A stretch of DNA of 9,023 bases from JBBQKP01 sp038326995 (GTDB taxonomy: Bacteria > Planctomycetota > Phycisphaerae > Tepidisphaerales > Tepidisphaeraceae), in assembly GCA_038326995.1 (NCBI GenBank), contig JBBQKP010000136.1:1-9023 (forward strand). The letters are read 5' to 3'. How positions within the stretch are numbered: the stretch's first letter is position 1; every line of letters begins with the position of its first letter. Positions 1 through 5,052 of the stretch are shown in pieces. Both the position numbers and the translations under genes were made by a program. The notes under the pieces are model-generated. The model did no database searches and had not been told where the DNA came from. It saw nothing but the letters and a program-made list of their open reading frames with translations.

Positions 1-134
1 GAAGGAAGCCCGTGCGAGGATACTCGAGCCTGTGGTTACACAGACCTGTTGACTGGAGAGCCGGATGCGGGAAATCTGCACGTCCGGTTCGGAGGGAGGA
101 GAGGCCAGAATCAACTGGCCTTTCCTACCCCTAT
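1..134 (+). mobile_element. Group II intron, 3' end only (5' part off window)
   Basis: This is the 3' terminus of a bacterial group II intron, a self-splicing retroelement. The calls rest on a textbook domain V at 58-90 and a domain VI at 94-130 joined by a 3-nt linker (91-93). The intron should end at T134, because the last two bases AT fit the AY rule and lie 7 nt past the bulged A127. Bases 1-57 would be the end of domain IV or a spacer; they contain a small hairpin (CTGTG 30-34 / CACAG 39-43, loop GTTA). No reverse transcriptase motif is visible, so the maturase gene, if present, lies upstream. Whether the intron is full length or a 5'-truncated relic cannot be seen. The 3' flank begins at C135 and is not recognisably coding. 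Confidence 0.85.
58..130 (+). ncRNA. Group II intron domains V and VI
   Basis: Domain V: the outer stem GAGCCGGA (58-65) pairs with TCCGGTTC (83-90) and carries the AGC catalytic triad at 59-61. The two-base bulge CG sits at 81-82. The upper stem TGCGG / CTGCA is capped by a GAAA-type loop (GAAAT). Domain VI: GGG 94-96 pairs with CCC 128-130, A127 is left unpaired, and A97 to G108 then pair without a break to C115 to T126, closing a 6-nt loop (109-114). A127 is the expected branch-point adenosine. Both folds were built by hand from the sequence and all pairs are Watson-Crick or G-T. The catalytic core shown here is intact. Confidence 0.88.
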
Positions 135-563
135 CGCGGGAGAGAACGGAAGCGGATGCTTCGAGACGGCGCGCCAGAGGATGGGGAAGAGGGACGGTGA
201 GAATTGACGAGAGAGTACGCTTCAAAGCACGCACAAAAGCGATTGCGCTAAAGCGATCGCGAGGGGGCGCTTCGAGACGGTGCGCAGCAACCGAGTAAGT
301 GCGAGATATCGTCGCTAGTAAGATGCTGAATGGCGAAACTCGAACTCAAAATGTGTACAAATCACAGGTCGACGTCGCGAAGGATTCTCGCAAGTGTAGT
401 GTGGGCCTGCAGTTGGATGAAGGGTGTCGAACACGCAGCCGGAGAAAACACCGTGAAAAAACGTGAAAAAACGGGTCAGGAGCGTGTAAAGCGTGGAAAA
501 AGCGTGCGAATGGGCGGGCGGCCGGTGCTGTACATCTTTCGCGCGCTCGGATAAATCAGCCTC
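135..563. other. Gene-free region between intron and serS
   Basis: This 429-bp stretch shows no convincing gene. The open frames here give Arg-rich, low-complexity peptides with no recognisable domain, and the longest one on the minus strand is antisense to serS. It contains a 17-bp direct repeat with one mismatch (158-174 and 269-285, core GCTTCGAGACGG) and a perfect tandem pair of CGTGAAAAAA (452-461, 462-471) inside a purine-rich tract. The serS promoter should lie here, but I see no strong -35/-10 pair. No T-box or tRNA-like structure was recognised upstream of serS. Confidence 0.5.
158..285. repeat. 17-bp direct repeat pair (158-174 and 269-285)
   Basis: GCTTCGAGACGGCGCGC at 158-174 recurs as GCTTCGAGACGGTGCGC at 269-285, with 16 of 17 bases identical and 94 bp between the copies. 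It lies in the 3' flank of the group II intron. It may be a fragment of a dispersed intergenic repeat. No function is claimed. Confidence 0.55.
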
Positions 564-1895
564 ATGCTCGATCCCAAGCTTCTTCGCGAACAGCCTGATC
601 TGGTGAAACGTGCTGCCTTGGATAAGCGTGTGGGCTCGCCCGAGAAGGTCGATCAGTGGGTGGCGGTCGATCTGGTGCGTCGTAATGCGCAGGCGCGGGC
701 GGACGTGCTCCGCGCGGAGCAGGGCAAAATCGGCGGCGAGGTCGGGAAGCTGAAGGGCAAGCTCAAGGGACAGCTCAAGGACCAGCTTGAGGGACAGCTT
801 AAGAGTGAAGCGTCTGCGGAACTCGACGGGCTTCTCATCAGGGCGACCGACCTCAAGCACCAATACGAACAGGCGGTTCATGAGCAGAGCGAAGCGGAGA
901 CGACCGCAAAGGAACTCATGTTGCAGCTCCCAGCCGTGCCCGATCCGACCTGGCCGATCGGGAAGGACGACAGCGAGAACGTCGAGTACGAAAAGTGGCA
1001 CGACCCGAGTCGTCCGCCCCGAAGCGGCGTTGCGAGCCATGTCGAGCTGGTGGAAAAGCTAGGGCTCGTCGATTTTCATCGCGGCGTGAAGCTCGCGGGC
1101 TCGCGCAGTTACGTCATGCGTGGTCAGGGCGCGTTGCTGTATAACGCCGTGCTGAAATTCGCGCTGGATATGATCGTGTCGCGCGGGTACGAGCCTTATG
1201 TCGTTCCGGTATTGGTGAGTGAGGCGTGCATGATCGGCACGGGCTATTTTCCGGGCGGGCGTGATCAGGCGTATATCACGCAGGACGGAAGCGCGCTGGT
1301 GGGGACGAGCGAAGTGCCGCTGGCGAGTTTCTTCGGCGATGAGATTCTCGACGAATCGCAGTTTCCGATTCGCATGTGTGCGGTCAGTACGTGCTTCAGG
1401 CGTGAAGCAGGCGCGGCCGGTAAGGACAGCGCGGGGCTGTATCGCGTGCATCAGTTCGACAAGGTCGAGCAGGTGATTCTCCACAAGGCAGACGATGTTG
1501 AACACATCGCGCTTCACGAGGAGATTACGGACAACAGCCGGGCGATTCTGCAGGCGCTGAAGTTGCCTTATCGCGTGCTGAAGGTGTGCACCGGCGACAT
1601 GGGTCAGGGCAAGTGGCGGATGTACGACATCGAAAGCTGGATGCCCAGCCGAAACAGTTACGGCGAGACGCACTCTGGCAGTGCGCTGCGGGATTTCCAA
1701 TCCAGGCGGCTCAACATGCGATACAGAAAGGCGGGAGAAAAGCAGGCGATTTTCGCTTACACGCTCAACAACACCGCCATCGCGTGTCCGCGCGTGCTGA
1801 TTTCGATTCTTGAGCAATATCAGTTGGAGGACGGCCGAATCGAAGTGCCGGAGGTTCTAAGGGCGTACATGGGCGGACTGGAAACGATCGGCTAG
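564..1895 (+). CDS. serS: Seryl-tRNA synthetase
   Basis: Class II aminoacyl-tRNA synthetase that charges tRNA-Ser (and tRNA-Sec where present) with serine in the cytoplasm. The 443-residue protein is close to the usual length of about 430. Residues 1 to about 120 form the N-terminal domain whose antiparallel coiled-coil arm grips the long variable arm of tRNA-Ser. The catalytic core has TSEVPL (248-253), motif 2 with CFRREAG (277-283) and HQFDKVE (296-302), and motif 3 around NNTAIACPR (402-410), which keeps its arginine. The C-terminus GRIEVPEVLR...YMGGLETIG matches the family. The start MLDPKLLREQPD is the standard SerRS N-terminus, so ATG 564 is secure although no Shine-Dalgarno precedes it. 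The unusual part is a run of five tetrapeptide repeats (residues 62-81) at the arm tip. The last codons are partly duplicated about 150 bp downstream. Confidence 0.97.
   Translation: MLDPKLLREQPDLVKRAALDKRVGSPEKVDQWVAVDLVRRNAQARADVLRAEQGKIGGEVGKLKGKLKGQLKDQLEGQLKSEASAELDGLLIRATDLKHQYEQAVHEQSEAETTAKELMLQLPAVPDPTWPIGKDDSENVEYEKWHDPSRPPRSGVASHVELVEKLGLVDFHRGVKLAGSRSYVMRGQGALLYNAVLKFALDMIVSRGYEPYVVPVLVSEACMIGTGYFPGGRDQAYITQDGSALVGTSEVPLASFFGDEILDESQFPIRMCAVSTCFRREAGAAGKDSAGLYRVHQFDKVEQVILHKADDVEHIALHEEITDNSRAILQALKLPYRVLKVCTGDMGQGKWRMYDIESWMPSRNSYGETHSGSALRDFQSRRLNMRYRKAGEKQAIFAYTLNNTAIACPRVLISILEQYQLEDGRIEVPEVLRAYMGGLETIG
747..806 (+). repeat. Five in-frame 12-bp tandem repeats in the SerRS arm
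   Basis: Five consecutive 12-bp units (747-758, 759-770, 771-782, 783-794, 795-806) follow the pattern [A/C]AGCT(N)(A/G)AGG(N)(N), with the last unit the most diverged. They encode residues 62-81 as the tetrapeptides KLKG, KLKG, QLKD, QLEG and QLKS. The array lies at the distal tip of the predicted coiled-coil arm. Against my recollection of E. coli SerRS, the segment between the two arm helices is about 21 residues longer, close to the 20 residues of the repeat, so the array probably is the insertion. Confidence 0.85.
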
Positions 1896-2078
1896 AGCGG
1901 GTGCCGGGCTCATGTGAATCGCACAGGTCGGAGACCCGTGCCACCGGTGGAATGAGGGTGGAGCCGGTCTCTGACCGGTGGAATAAAGGTGGCACCGGTC
2001 TCTGACCGGTGATTTGCCGTATGTGGGCAAGCCGGAAACGATCGGCTAGAGCGGATGCCGGGTCATGTGAATCGCACA
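1880..2078 (+). repeat. Direct repeat of the serS 3' end (1880-1925 and 2034-2078)
   Basis: The last codons of serS plus the bases after its stop (46 bp, 1880-1925) recur at 2034-2078 (45 bp) with one substitution and one deleted C. The 108 bp between them (1926-2033) is mostly a repeat cluster. Just upstream of the second copy, 2017-2033 still resembles serS but only at about 10 of 17 bases, with nearly all differences transitions. Read in the serS frame, the second copy encodes YVGKPETIG plus stop, against YMGGLETIG plus stop in serS itself. It is therefore a second, partly diverged serS tail. The second copy runs straight into the DUF3465 remnant. Confidence 0.85.
1926..2011. repeat. 31-bp tandem repeats with an inverted copy
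   Basis: Two 31-bp units (1943-1973 and 1974-2004) start ACCGGTGGAAT and end CCGGTCTCTG, and a third partial unit covers 2005-2011. Each unit junction forms a compact inverted repeat, the best being CACCGGTC-TCT-GACCGGTG at 1993-2011. The preceding bases 1926-1950 are a diverged reverse-complement copy of the same motif (GGTCGGAGACCCGTGCC against GGTGGCACCGGTCTCTGACC). The cluster follows the serS stop and could form stem-loops in the transcript, but it has no T-run for an intrinsic terminator. It looks like a dispersed REP-like element. Confidence 0.75.
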
Positions 2079-2244
2079 CAACATCGACATCGGTACTCAG
2101 GCGCCGTTGAAGGAGGGCGATCAGATCGAGTTCAAGGGGGAATATGAATACACCGAGCAGGGCGGCACGGTCCATTGGACGCACCACGACCCCGACGGAA
2201 AACCGGGCGGGTACATTTCCATCGGCGGCAAGAAATTCGACTGA
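2071..2244 (+). pseudogene. 5'-truncated DUF3465-type gene remnant
   Basis: The reading frame gives 57 residues from IAHNIDIG to GGKKFD and a TGA stop at 2242-2244. The motifs IAHNID, PLKEGD, GEYEY and VHWTHHDPDG match my recollection of the C-terminal half of DUF3465 proteins (small, often secreted bacterial proteins of unknown function, about 140-170 residues). The N-terminal half is missing: a TGA at 2068-2070 is in frame immediately upstream, and the sequence before it is the duplicated serS tail. No start codon would restore the domain. The remnant is thus a decapitated gene joined to a serS-derived fragment at the bases ATCGCACA. The family name is from memory and unchecked; the truncation is directly visible. 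Confidence 0.75.
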
Positions 2245-2544
2245 TGGTAAATGGACGAACGAGAACCGCCTCGCAGGACCGCCTGTCAGAAGTGCGATCG
2301 TAACACTTCAGCCGGTTGCAATAAATTTGCAGTTGTCGGGTGCCACAGTTACGTACTCGTAGCTGTGTGCTAGTGGAGCAACCCGACACACAGCTTTGAA
2401 TACAAAGCCGTGGCACCCTGAAACTCAATTCAGTTCAATTCAATTCACCGCATTCGGCTAAAGTGTTACGTGCGATCGAAAAATCTGACTCCGCGTCGCC
2501 GTCAACTTTCGCTCGATGCCCCGACCCTTTACTCTGTTGGCAAT
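2245..2544. other. Structured intergenic region before the lipoprotein genes
   Basis: No gene is seen in these 300 bp. The region contains an inverted repeat TGCAA/TTGCA at 2317-2331, the hairpin element at 2338-2418, and a wider inverted repeat whose arms are CGTAACACTT (2299-2308) and AAGTGTTACG (2461-2470). TGCGATCG occurs beside both arms (2293-2300 and 2471-2478). Four pentamers of the CAATT type follow at 2426-2445. The promoter for the downstream lipoprotein genes should lie here, but none is obvious. Confidence 0.5.
2338..2418. repeat. 81-bp hairpin-forming dispersed element, copy A
   Basis: The ends are a perfect 9-bp inverted repeat, GGGTGCCAC (2338-2346) and GTGGCACCC (2410-2418). 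Inside are two further stems that share two bases: GCTGTGTG (2362-2369) / CACACAGC (2387-2394) and GCTTTG (2393-2398) / CAAAGC (2403-2408) with an AATA loop. An alternative pairing, TGTCGGGT (2334-2341) / ACCCGACA (2381-2388), competes with the outer stem. A diverged copy with the same ends and order of motifs is found at 7839-7910. This suggests a small non-autonomous, MITE- or REP-like family. No target duplication was confirmed. Confidence 0.7.
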
Positions 2545-2907
2545 ATGAAGTCGCAGATCTTCGTCTTCACCTCGATCTCTCTCGCAACGCTCGCGGGATG
2601 TCAGCACGGCAAGGACCATCATAAGCATCACGATAAAGGATCCGCGACGGCGGCAATGAGCGGCCACGACAATGACGAAGATGACGATGATGACGTGGAA
2701 ACCAGTGGCAAGGTGCTGAAGCTCGCCGACGTCCCGGCGGCGGCAGTCGCGGGGTTCAAACGTGATTACCCGGGCGTGAAAATCGTAGAGATCGAGGAAG
2801 AAATCGAAGGATCAGAGACGCACTACGAATTCGAATATCTCGACGCCGCCGGCAAAGAGCAGGAAGTCGAATACGCCGCCGACGGTACCAAGGCCCACGA
2901 CCACTAG
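2545..2907 (+). CDS. Putative His/Asp-rich PepSY-like lipoprotein
   Basis: A 120-residue predicted lipoprotein. Residues 1-18 form a signal peptide ending in the lipobox LAGC, with Cys19 as the lipidation site, which places the protein in the cell envelope. The mature N-terminus is His-rich (HGKDHHKHHDKG, 21-32), followed by an acidic run (HDNDEDDDDD, 41-50), and the protein ends in HDH. Residues of about 57-115 (KVLKLADVPAAAVAGF, then YPGVKIVEIEEE, ETHYEFEYLDAAGKEQEVEY, ADG) resemble the PepSY-like putative beta-lactamase-inhibitor fold. The His and Asp clusters suggest binding of divalent metal such as Zn, Ni, Cu or Ca; this is inference. ATG 2545 is chosen because it gives a complete signal peptide; a longer frame back to 2470 adds non-signal sequence. 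No Shine-Dalgarno is visible. It is the first of three similar-sized envelope genes in a row. Confidence 0.8.
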   Translation: MKSQIFVFTSISLATLAGCQHGKDHHKHHDKGSATAAMSGHDNDEDDDDDVETSGKVLKLADVPAAAVAGFKRDYPGVKIVEIEEEIEGSETHYEFEYLDAAGKEQEVEYAADGTKAHDH

Positions 2908-2963
2908 GGTCGTTTCAAACACTCGCAACATTCCAATCACCTCAACTTTCTTTAGTGAATCCT

Positions 2964-3143
2964 ATGAATCGCAAAATCGTTTCTTCCGTCGTCATGTCTT
3001 TTTTCTCGCTGGTCGTTGTGCTTGTCGTCTCGATGCAGACCGGGTGTAACATGGTGCGTGGCGCGGGCAAGGACATTCAAACCGTCGCGGATAAAACTCA
3101 GGAAGCGATCGACAGCAAGCCCACGACCAAGCCGATCAACTAA
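2964..3143 (+). CDS. Small entericidin-like membrane or lipoprotein
   Basis: A 59-residue peptide with basic residues at its start (MNRK), a long hydrophobic segment (about 8-24), then QTGCNMVRGAGKDIQTVADK. The pattern GCN..GAGKDIQ followed by a short amphipathic tail is typical of entericidin A/B-type small lipoproteins. Cys28 would be the lipidated residue, although Gln at -3 is a poor lipobox, so a plain membrane anchor is possible. ATG 2964 is preferred over the in-frame GTG at 2955. It sits 56 bp after one lipoprotein gene and 54 bp before another, all on the plus strand, so co-transcription is likely. Entericidins are linked to envelope stress and a proposed antidote/toxin pair in enterobacteria; that role should not be transferred here without evidence. 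Confidence 0.75.
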   Translation: MNRKIVSSVVMSFFSLVVVLVVSMQTGCNMVRGAGKDIQTVADKTQEAIDSKPTTKPIN

Positions 3144-3197
3144 TTCTTAGGTGAACGAAACATAAGTCTCAATTTAACAAGTCCGGAGAATTTCAAT

Positions 3198-3500
3198 ATG
3201 ACCACACGCAATCAGATCGCCCTCGTCGTTCTCGCCGCCGCAGCAACGCTTGTCGGCTGCCACACCAACCCCAAGTTGCGCGCGACCTCGCCCGCGTCGA
3301 TCAACGATATCCCGCCGAGCCTTCGCTCTACATTGGCTGCAGACAGCAAGATCGACTCCGTCCAGAAGCTCGAATACAACGGCCCGTCGGTCCTGTACCG
3401 CGTCAACTACACCACCCCGACGGGCGAGAAAAAGTCGCTCGACATCAACCCCGATCTCGCGCCCCCGTCGTCCGCGACAGGAATCACAGGCACGAAGTAA
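3198..3500 (+). CDS. Small lipoprotein, possibly PepSY-like
   Basis: A 100-residue predicted lipoprotein. The signal peptide (1-20) ends in the lipobox LVGC, with Cys21 as the modified residue. The mature part has SINDIPPSLRSTLAADSKID (34-53) and then alternating strand-like segments (VQKLEYNGPSVLYRVNYT, GEKKSLDINPD). This helix-then-strands order resembles the PepSY-like domain of the gene at 2545, although similarity is weak and the His/Asp-rich segment is absent. ATG 3198 is supported by GGAG at 3185-3188, 9 nt upstream, one of the few plausible Shine-Dalgarno sites in the window. A ThuA-like gene starts 25 bp after its stop, so the two may share a transcript. Its function is not known to me. 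Confidence 0.75.
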   Translation: MTTRNQIALVVLAAAATLVGCHTNPKLRATSPASINDIPPSLRSTLAADSKIDSVQKLEYNGPSVLYRVNYTTPTGEKKSLDINPDLAPPSSATGITGTK

Positions 3501-3525
3501 CTCGGTTTCCTTCTGCACTCACATC

Positions 3526-4188
3526 ATGGCACGCAAAGCACTCATCGTCTGGGGCGGCTGGGACGGACATCAGCCCGAACAGGTTTCCAACATCCTCGAA
3601 GCCGTTCTGAAGGATGAAGGTTTCGAGGTGCTTCGGCACGACAAGCTCGCGCCTCTTCACGACGCGGCCCTGCTCGACACCCTGAGTCTGGTCGTCCCGA
3701 TCTGGACCATGGGCGGCCCGGACGACAAGCCGGGCGACGCCATCTTCAAAGCCGTCGCAGAAAAAGGCGTCGGCATCGCGGGTTGTCACGGCGGGATGTG
3801 CGACACATTTCGAAGCCACACCGAGTGGCAGTTCATGACCGGCGGGCAATGGGTCAGCCACCCGGGCAATGATGGCACGACGTACCGCGTCAATGTCATC
3901 AAAACCGGTTCGCCGATCACTCAAGGTATCGACGACTTCGATGTGTGCAGCGAGCAGTATTACATGCACGTCGATCCGGCGATCAAGGTGCTGGCGACGA
4001 CACGCTTCCCCGTCGCGGCAGGTCCACATACGCCCAACGGCACGTTCGACATGCCCGTCGTCTGGACCAAATACTACGGCCGGGGCCGCGTGTTTTATAA
4101 CTCGCTCGGACATCAGGCGAACATCGTCGAAAGCGAGCCGTGCCTCACCCTCATGCGTCGCGGATTTCTCTGGGCGGCGAAGGATTAG
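3526..4188 (+). CDS. ThuA-like domain protein (glutamine amidotransferase-like fold)
   Basis: A 220-residue protein that corresponds to a single ThuA-like domain, a class I glutamine amidotransferase-like flavodoxin fold. ThuA was first described in trehalose utilisation of rhizobia, and such domains are very frequent in Planctomycetota and Verrucomicrobiota, often linked to sugar metabolism. Seen here: the N-terminal strand KALIVWGGWDGHQPEQ (4-19), the central GVGIAGCHGGMCDTF (81-95) followed by HTEWQFMTGGQWVSHPG (98-114), YYMHVDP (145-151), and the C-terminal YYGRGRVFYNSLGHQ (183-197). ATG 3526 is chosen because residue 1 then leads straight into the first strand; the open frame upstream to 3250 only overlaps the previous gene. 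No signal peptide is seen, so it is probably cytoplasmic. Substrate and reaction are unknown, and no sugar transporter or dehydrogenase is nearby. Confidence 0.88.
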   Translation: MARKALIVWGGWDGHQPEQVSNILEAVLKDEGFEVLRHDKLAPLHDAALLDTLSLVVPIWTMGGPDDKPGDAIFKAVAEKGVGIAGCHGGMCDTFRSHTEWQFMTGGQWVSHPGNDGTTYRVNVIKTGSPITQGIDDFDVCSEQYYMHVDPAIKVLATTRFPVAAGPHTPNGTFDMPVVWTKYYGRGRVFYNSLGHQANIVESEPCLTLMRRGFLWAAKD

Positions 4189-4194
4189 TGGGGG

Positions 4195-4257
4195 GCGAGG
4201 AGCGTGGAGCGTGAAGCGAAGAGCGAAGAGCGAGTAGCGAGTAGCGAGGAGCGTGGA
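4195..4257. repeat. Nine tandem heptamers (GCGNNNA)
   Basis: Nine consecutive 7-bp units of the form GCG[A/T][G/A][G/A/T]A run without a break from 4195 to 4257: GCGAGGA, GCGTGGA, GCGTGAA, GCGAAGA twice, GCGAGTA twice, GCGAGGA, GCGTGGA. The array starts 6 bp after the ThuA-like stop codon and is strongly purine-biased on the plus strand. The first two and last two units are the same pair. A 7-bp period cannot keep a single reading register and there is no dyad. It could be a simple slippage array. Confidence 0.85.
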
Positions 4258-4260
4258 GTG

Positions 4261-4289
4261 TTCGCCGTCCGGTGGATTCGCTCTATAGT
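4261..4289 (+). promoter_or_regulatory. Possible sigma-70-type promoter for cmk
   Basis: TATAGT at 4284-4289 differs from the -10 consensus at one base and lies 17 bp after TTCGCC (4261-4266), a weak -35. It is 53 bp before the cmk start in an otherwise empty gap, so it is positionally sensible. The -35 match is poor, and planctomycete promoters are not well characterised, so this is tentative. Confidence 0.3.
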
Positions 4290-4342
4290 TCAGACAACAC
4301 CCGACTAAATTCTTCCCGCCAAACTCTCCCCGCTCTTTTCAA

Positions 4343-5014
4343 ATGATCATCACCATCGACGGCCCTGCAGCATCCGGAAAGTCGGCCGTCGCACAGCGAC
4401 TCGCCAAACGCCTTGGTTTCTGGTTTCTCAACACCGGCGCGATGTACCGCGCCATCGGCCTGGAAGCGATTCGTCAGCGAATCATCCTCACCGACGGCTC
4501 TCGCATTATCGCGATGGCACAGGACATGGTCATCGATTTCGACTGGCTCGACACACCGCCCGAAGTGCTGATGAACGGCTGGCGTCCGGGCGGGCTGCTC
4601 AACCTTGAAGAGGTCTCCGCCGCCGCCAGCAGTGTCGCAAAATTTCCAGAAATTCGCGATCTCATGGTCGCCCAGCAGCGCCGCTTCGGCACGGAGCGTG
4701 ACAACCTCGTGACCGAGGGGCGCGATCAAGGGTCGATCGTCTTCCCCGAAGCGCAGCTCAAATTTTATCTCACCGCCGATGTCGCCGTTCGCGCTGCTCG
4801 TCGTCATAAGCAGCTCATCGCCCATGAAATCCCGGCCGACTTCAACGAAGTGCTGAGCGAGCTGACTCGTCGCGATCATCAGGACACCACGCGCCCGGTC
4901 GGCCGACTGATCAAGCCCGACGGCGCTTCGGTCGTCGACAGTTCAGACGTGCACGACATCGAACGCGTCGTTGATCAGCTCGAGCAGGTCGTTCGCACGG
5001 TTCGCGCGACGTAG
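4343..5014 (+). CDS. cmk: Cytidylate (CMP/dCMP) kinase
   Basis: A P-loop nucleoside monophosphate kinase that phosphorylates CMP and dCMP with ATP in pyrimidine nucleotide recycling and CTP/dCTP supply. The 223-residue length is typical of bacterial Cmk. The Walker A motif is GPAASGKS (7-14), followed by the conserved FLNTGAMYRA (28-37). LVTEGRDQGSIVFPEAQLKFYLTA (122-145) is the NMP-binding and core segment; families usually have GRDIGT or GRDAGT, so GRDQGS is a mild variant. The C-terminal RRDHQDTTRP (176-185) and DGASVVDSSD (193-202) match the lid and terminal region. The start ATG 4343 gives the standard MIITIDGPAASGKS N-terminus, with no Shine-Dalgarno. The amidohydrolase gene starts 38 bp downstream on the same strand. 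Confidence 0.95.
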   Translation: MIITIDGPAASGKSAVAQRLAKRLGFWFLNTGAMYRAIGLEAIRQRIILTDGSRIIAMAQDMVIDFDWLDTPPEVLMNGWRPGGLLNLEEVSAAASSVAKFPEIRDLMVAQQRRFGTERDNLVTEGRDQGSIVFPEAQLKFYLTADVAVRAARRHKQLIAHEIPADFNEVLSELTRRDHQDTTRPVGRLIKPDGASVVDSSDVHDIERVVDQLEQVVRTVRAT

Positions 5015-5052
5015 TCGCTGGAACGGGTCTGGCAATTTACCTAACGAATCCT

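Noticed and set aside
12..298. Open frames of 62 and 77 codons over the intron end
   Set aside because: They read through domains V and VI of the group II intron, whose RNA structure explains the sequence. Such peptides are a known annotation artefact.
330..554. 74-codon frame just before serS
   Set aside because: Basic, low-complexity translation driven by the purine-rich repeats, with no domain, signal or ribosome-binding site.
315..1040. 241-codon minus-strand frame antisense to serS, and a 252-codon one at 1059-1817
   Set aside because: Both are shadows of the clearly conserved SerRS frame in GC-rich DNA and have no recognisable domains.
1993..2011. Intrinsic terminator for serS
   Set aside because: The hairpin is strong but lies about 100 bp after the stop and has no following T-run.
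1926..2078. Possible CRISPR-like array
   Set aside because: Only two full 31-bp units, directly adjacent without spacers, and no cas genes in view.
1765..2428. Minus-strand frames of 140 and 98 codons over the scarred region
   Set aside because: They cross the serS end, the repeat cluster, the DUF3465 remnant and the hairpin element, all of which are better explained on the plus strand or as repeats.
3484..4113. 209-codon minus-strand frame across the ThuA-like gene
   Set aside because: Antisense shadow of a frame with clear ThuA-like motifs.
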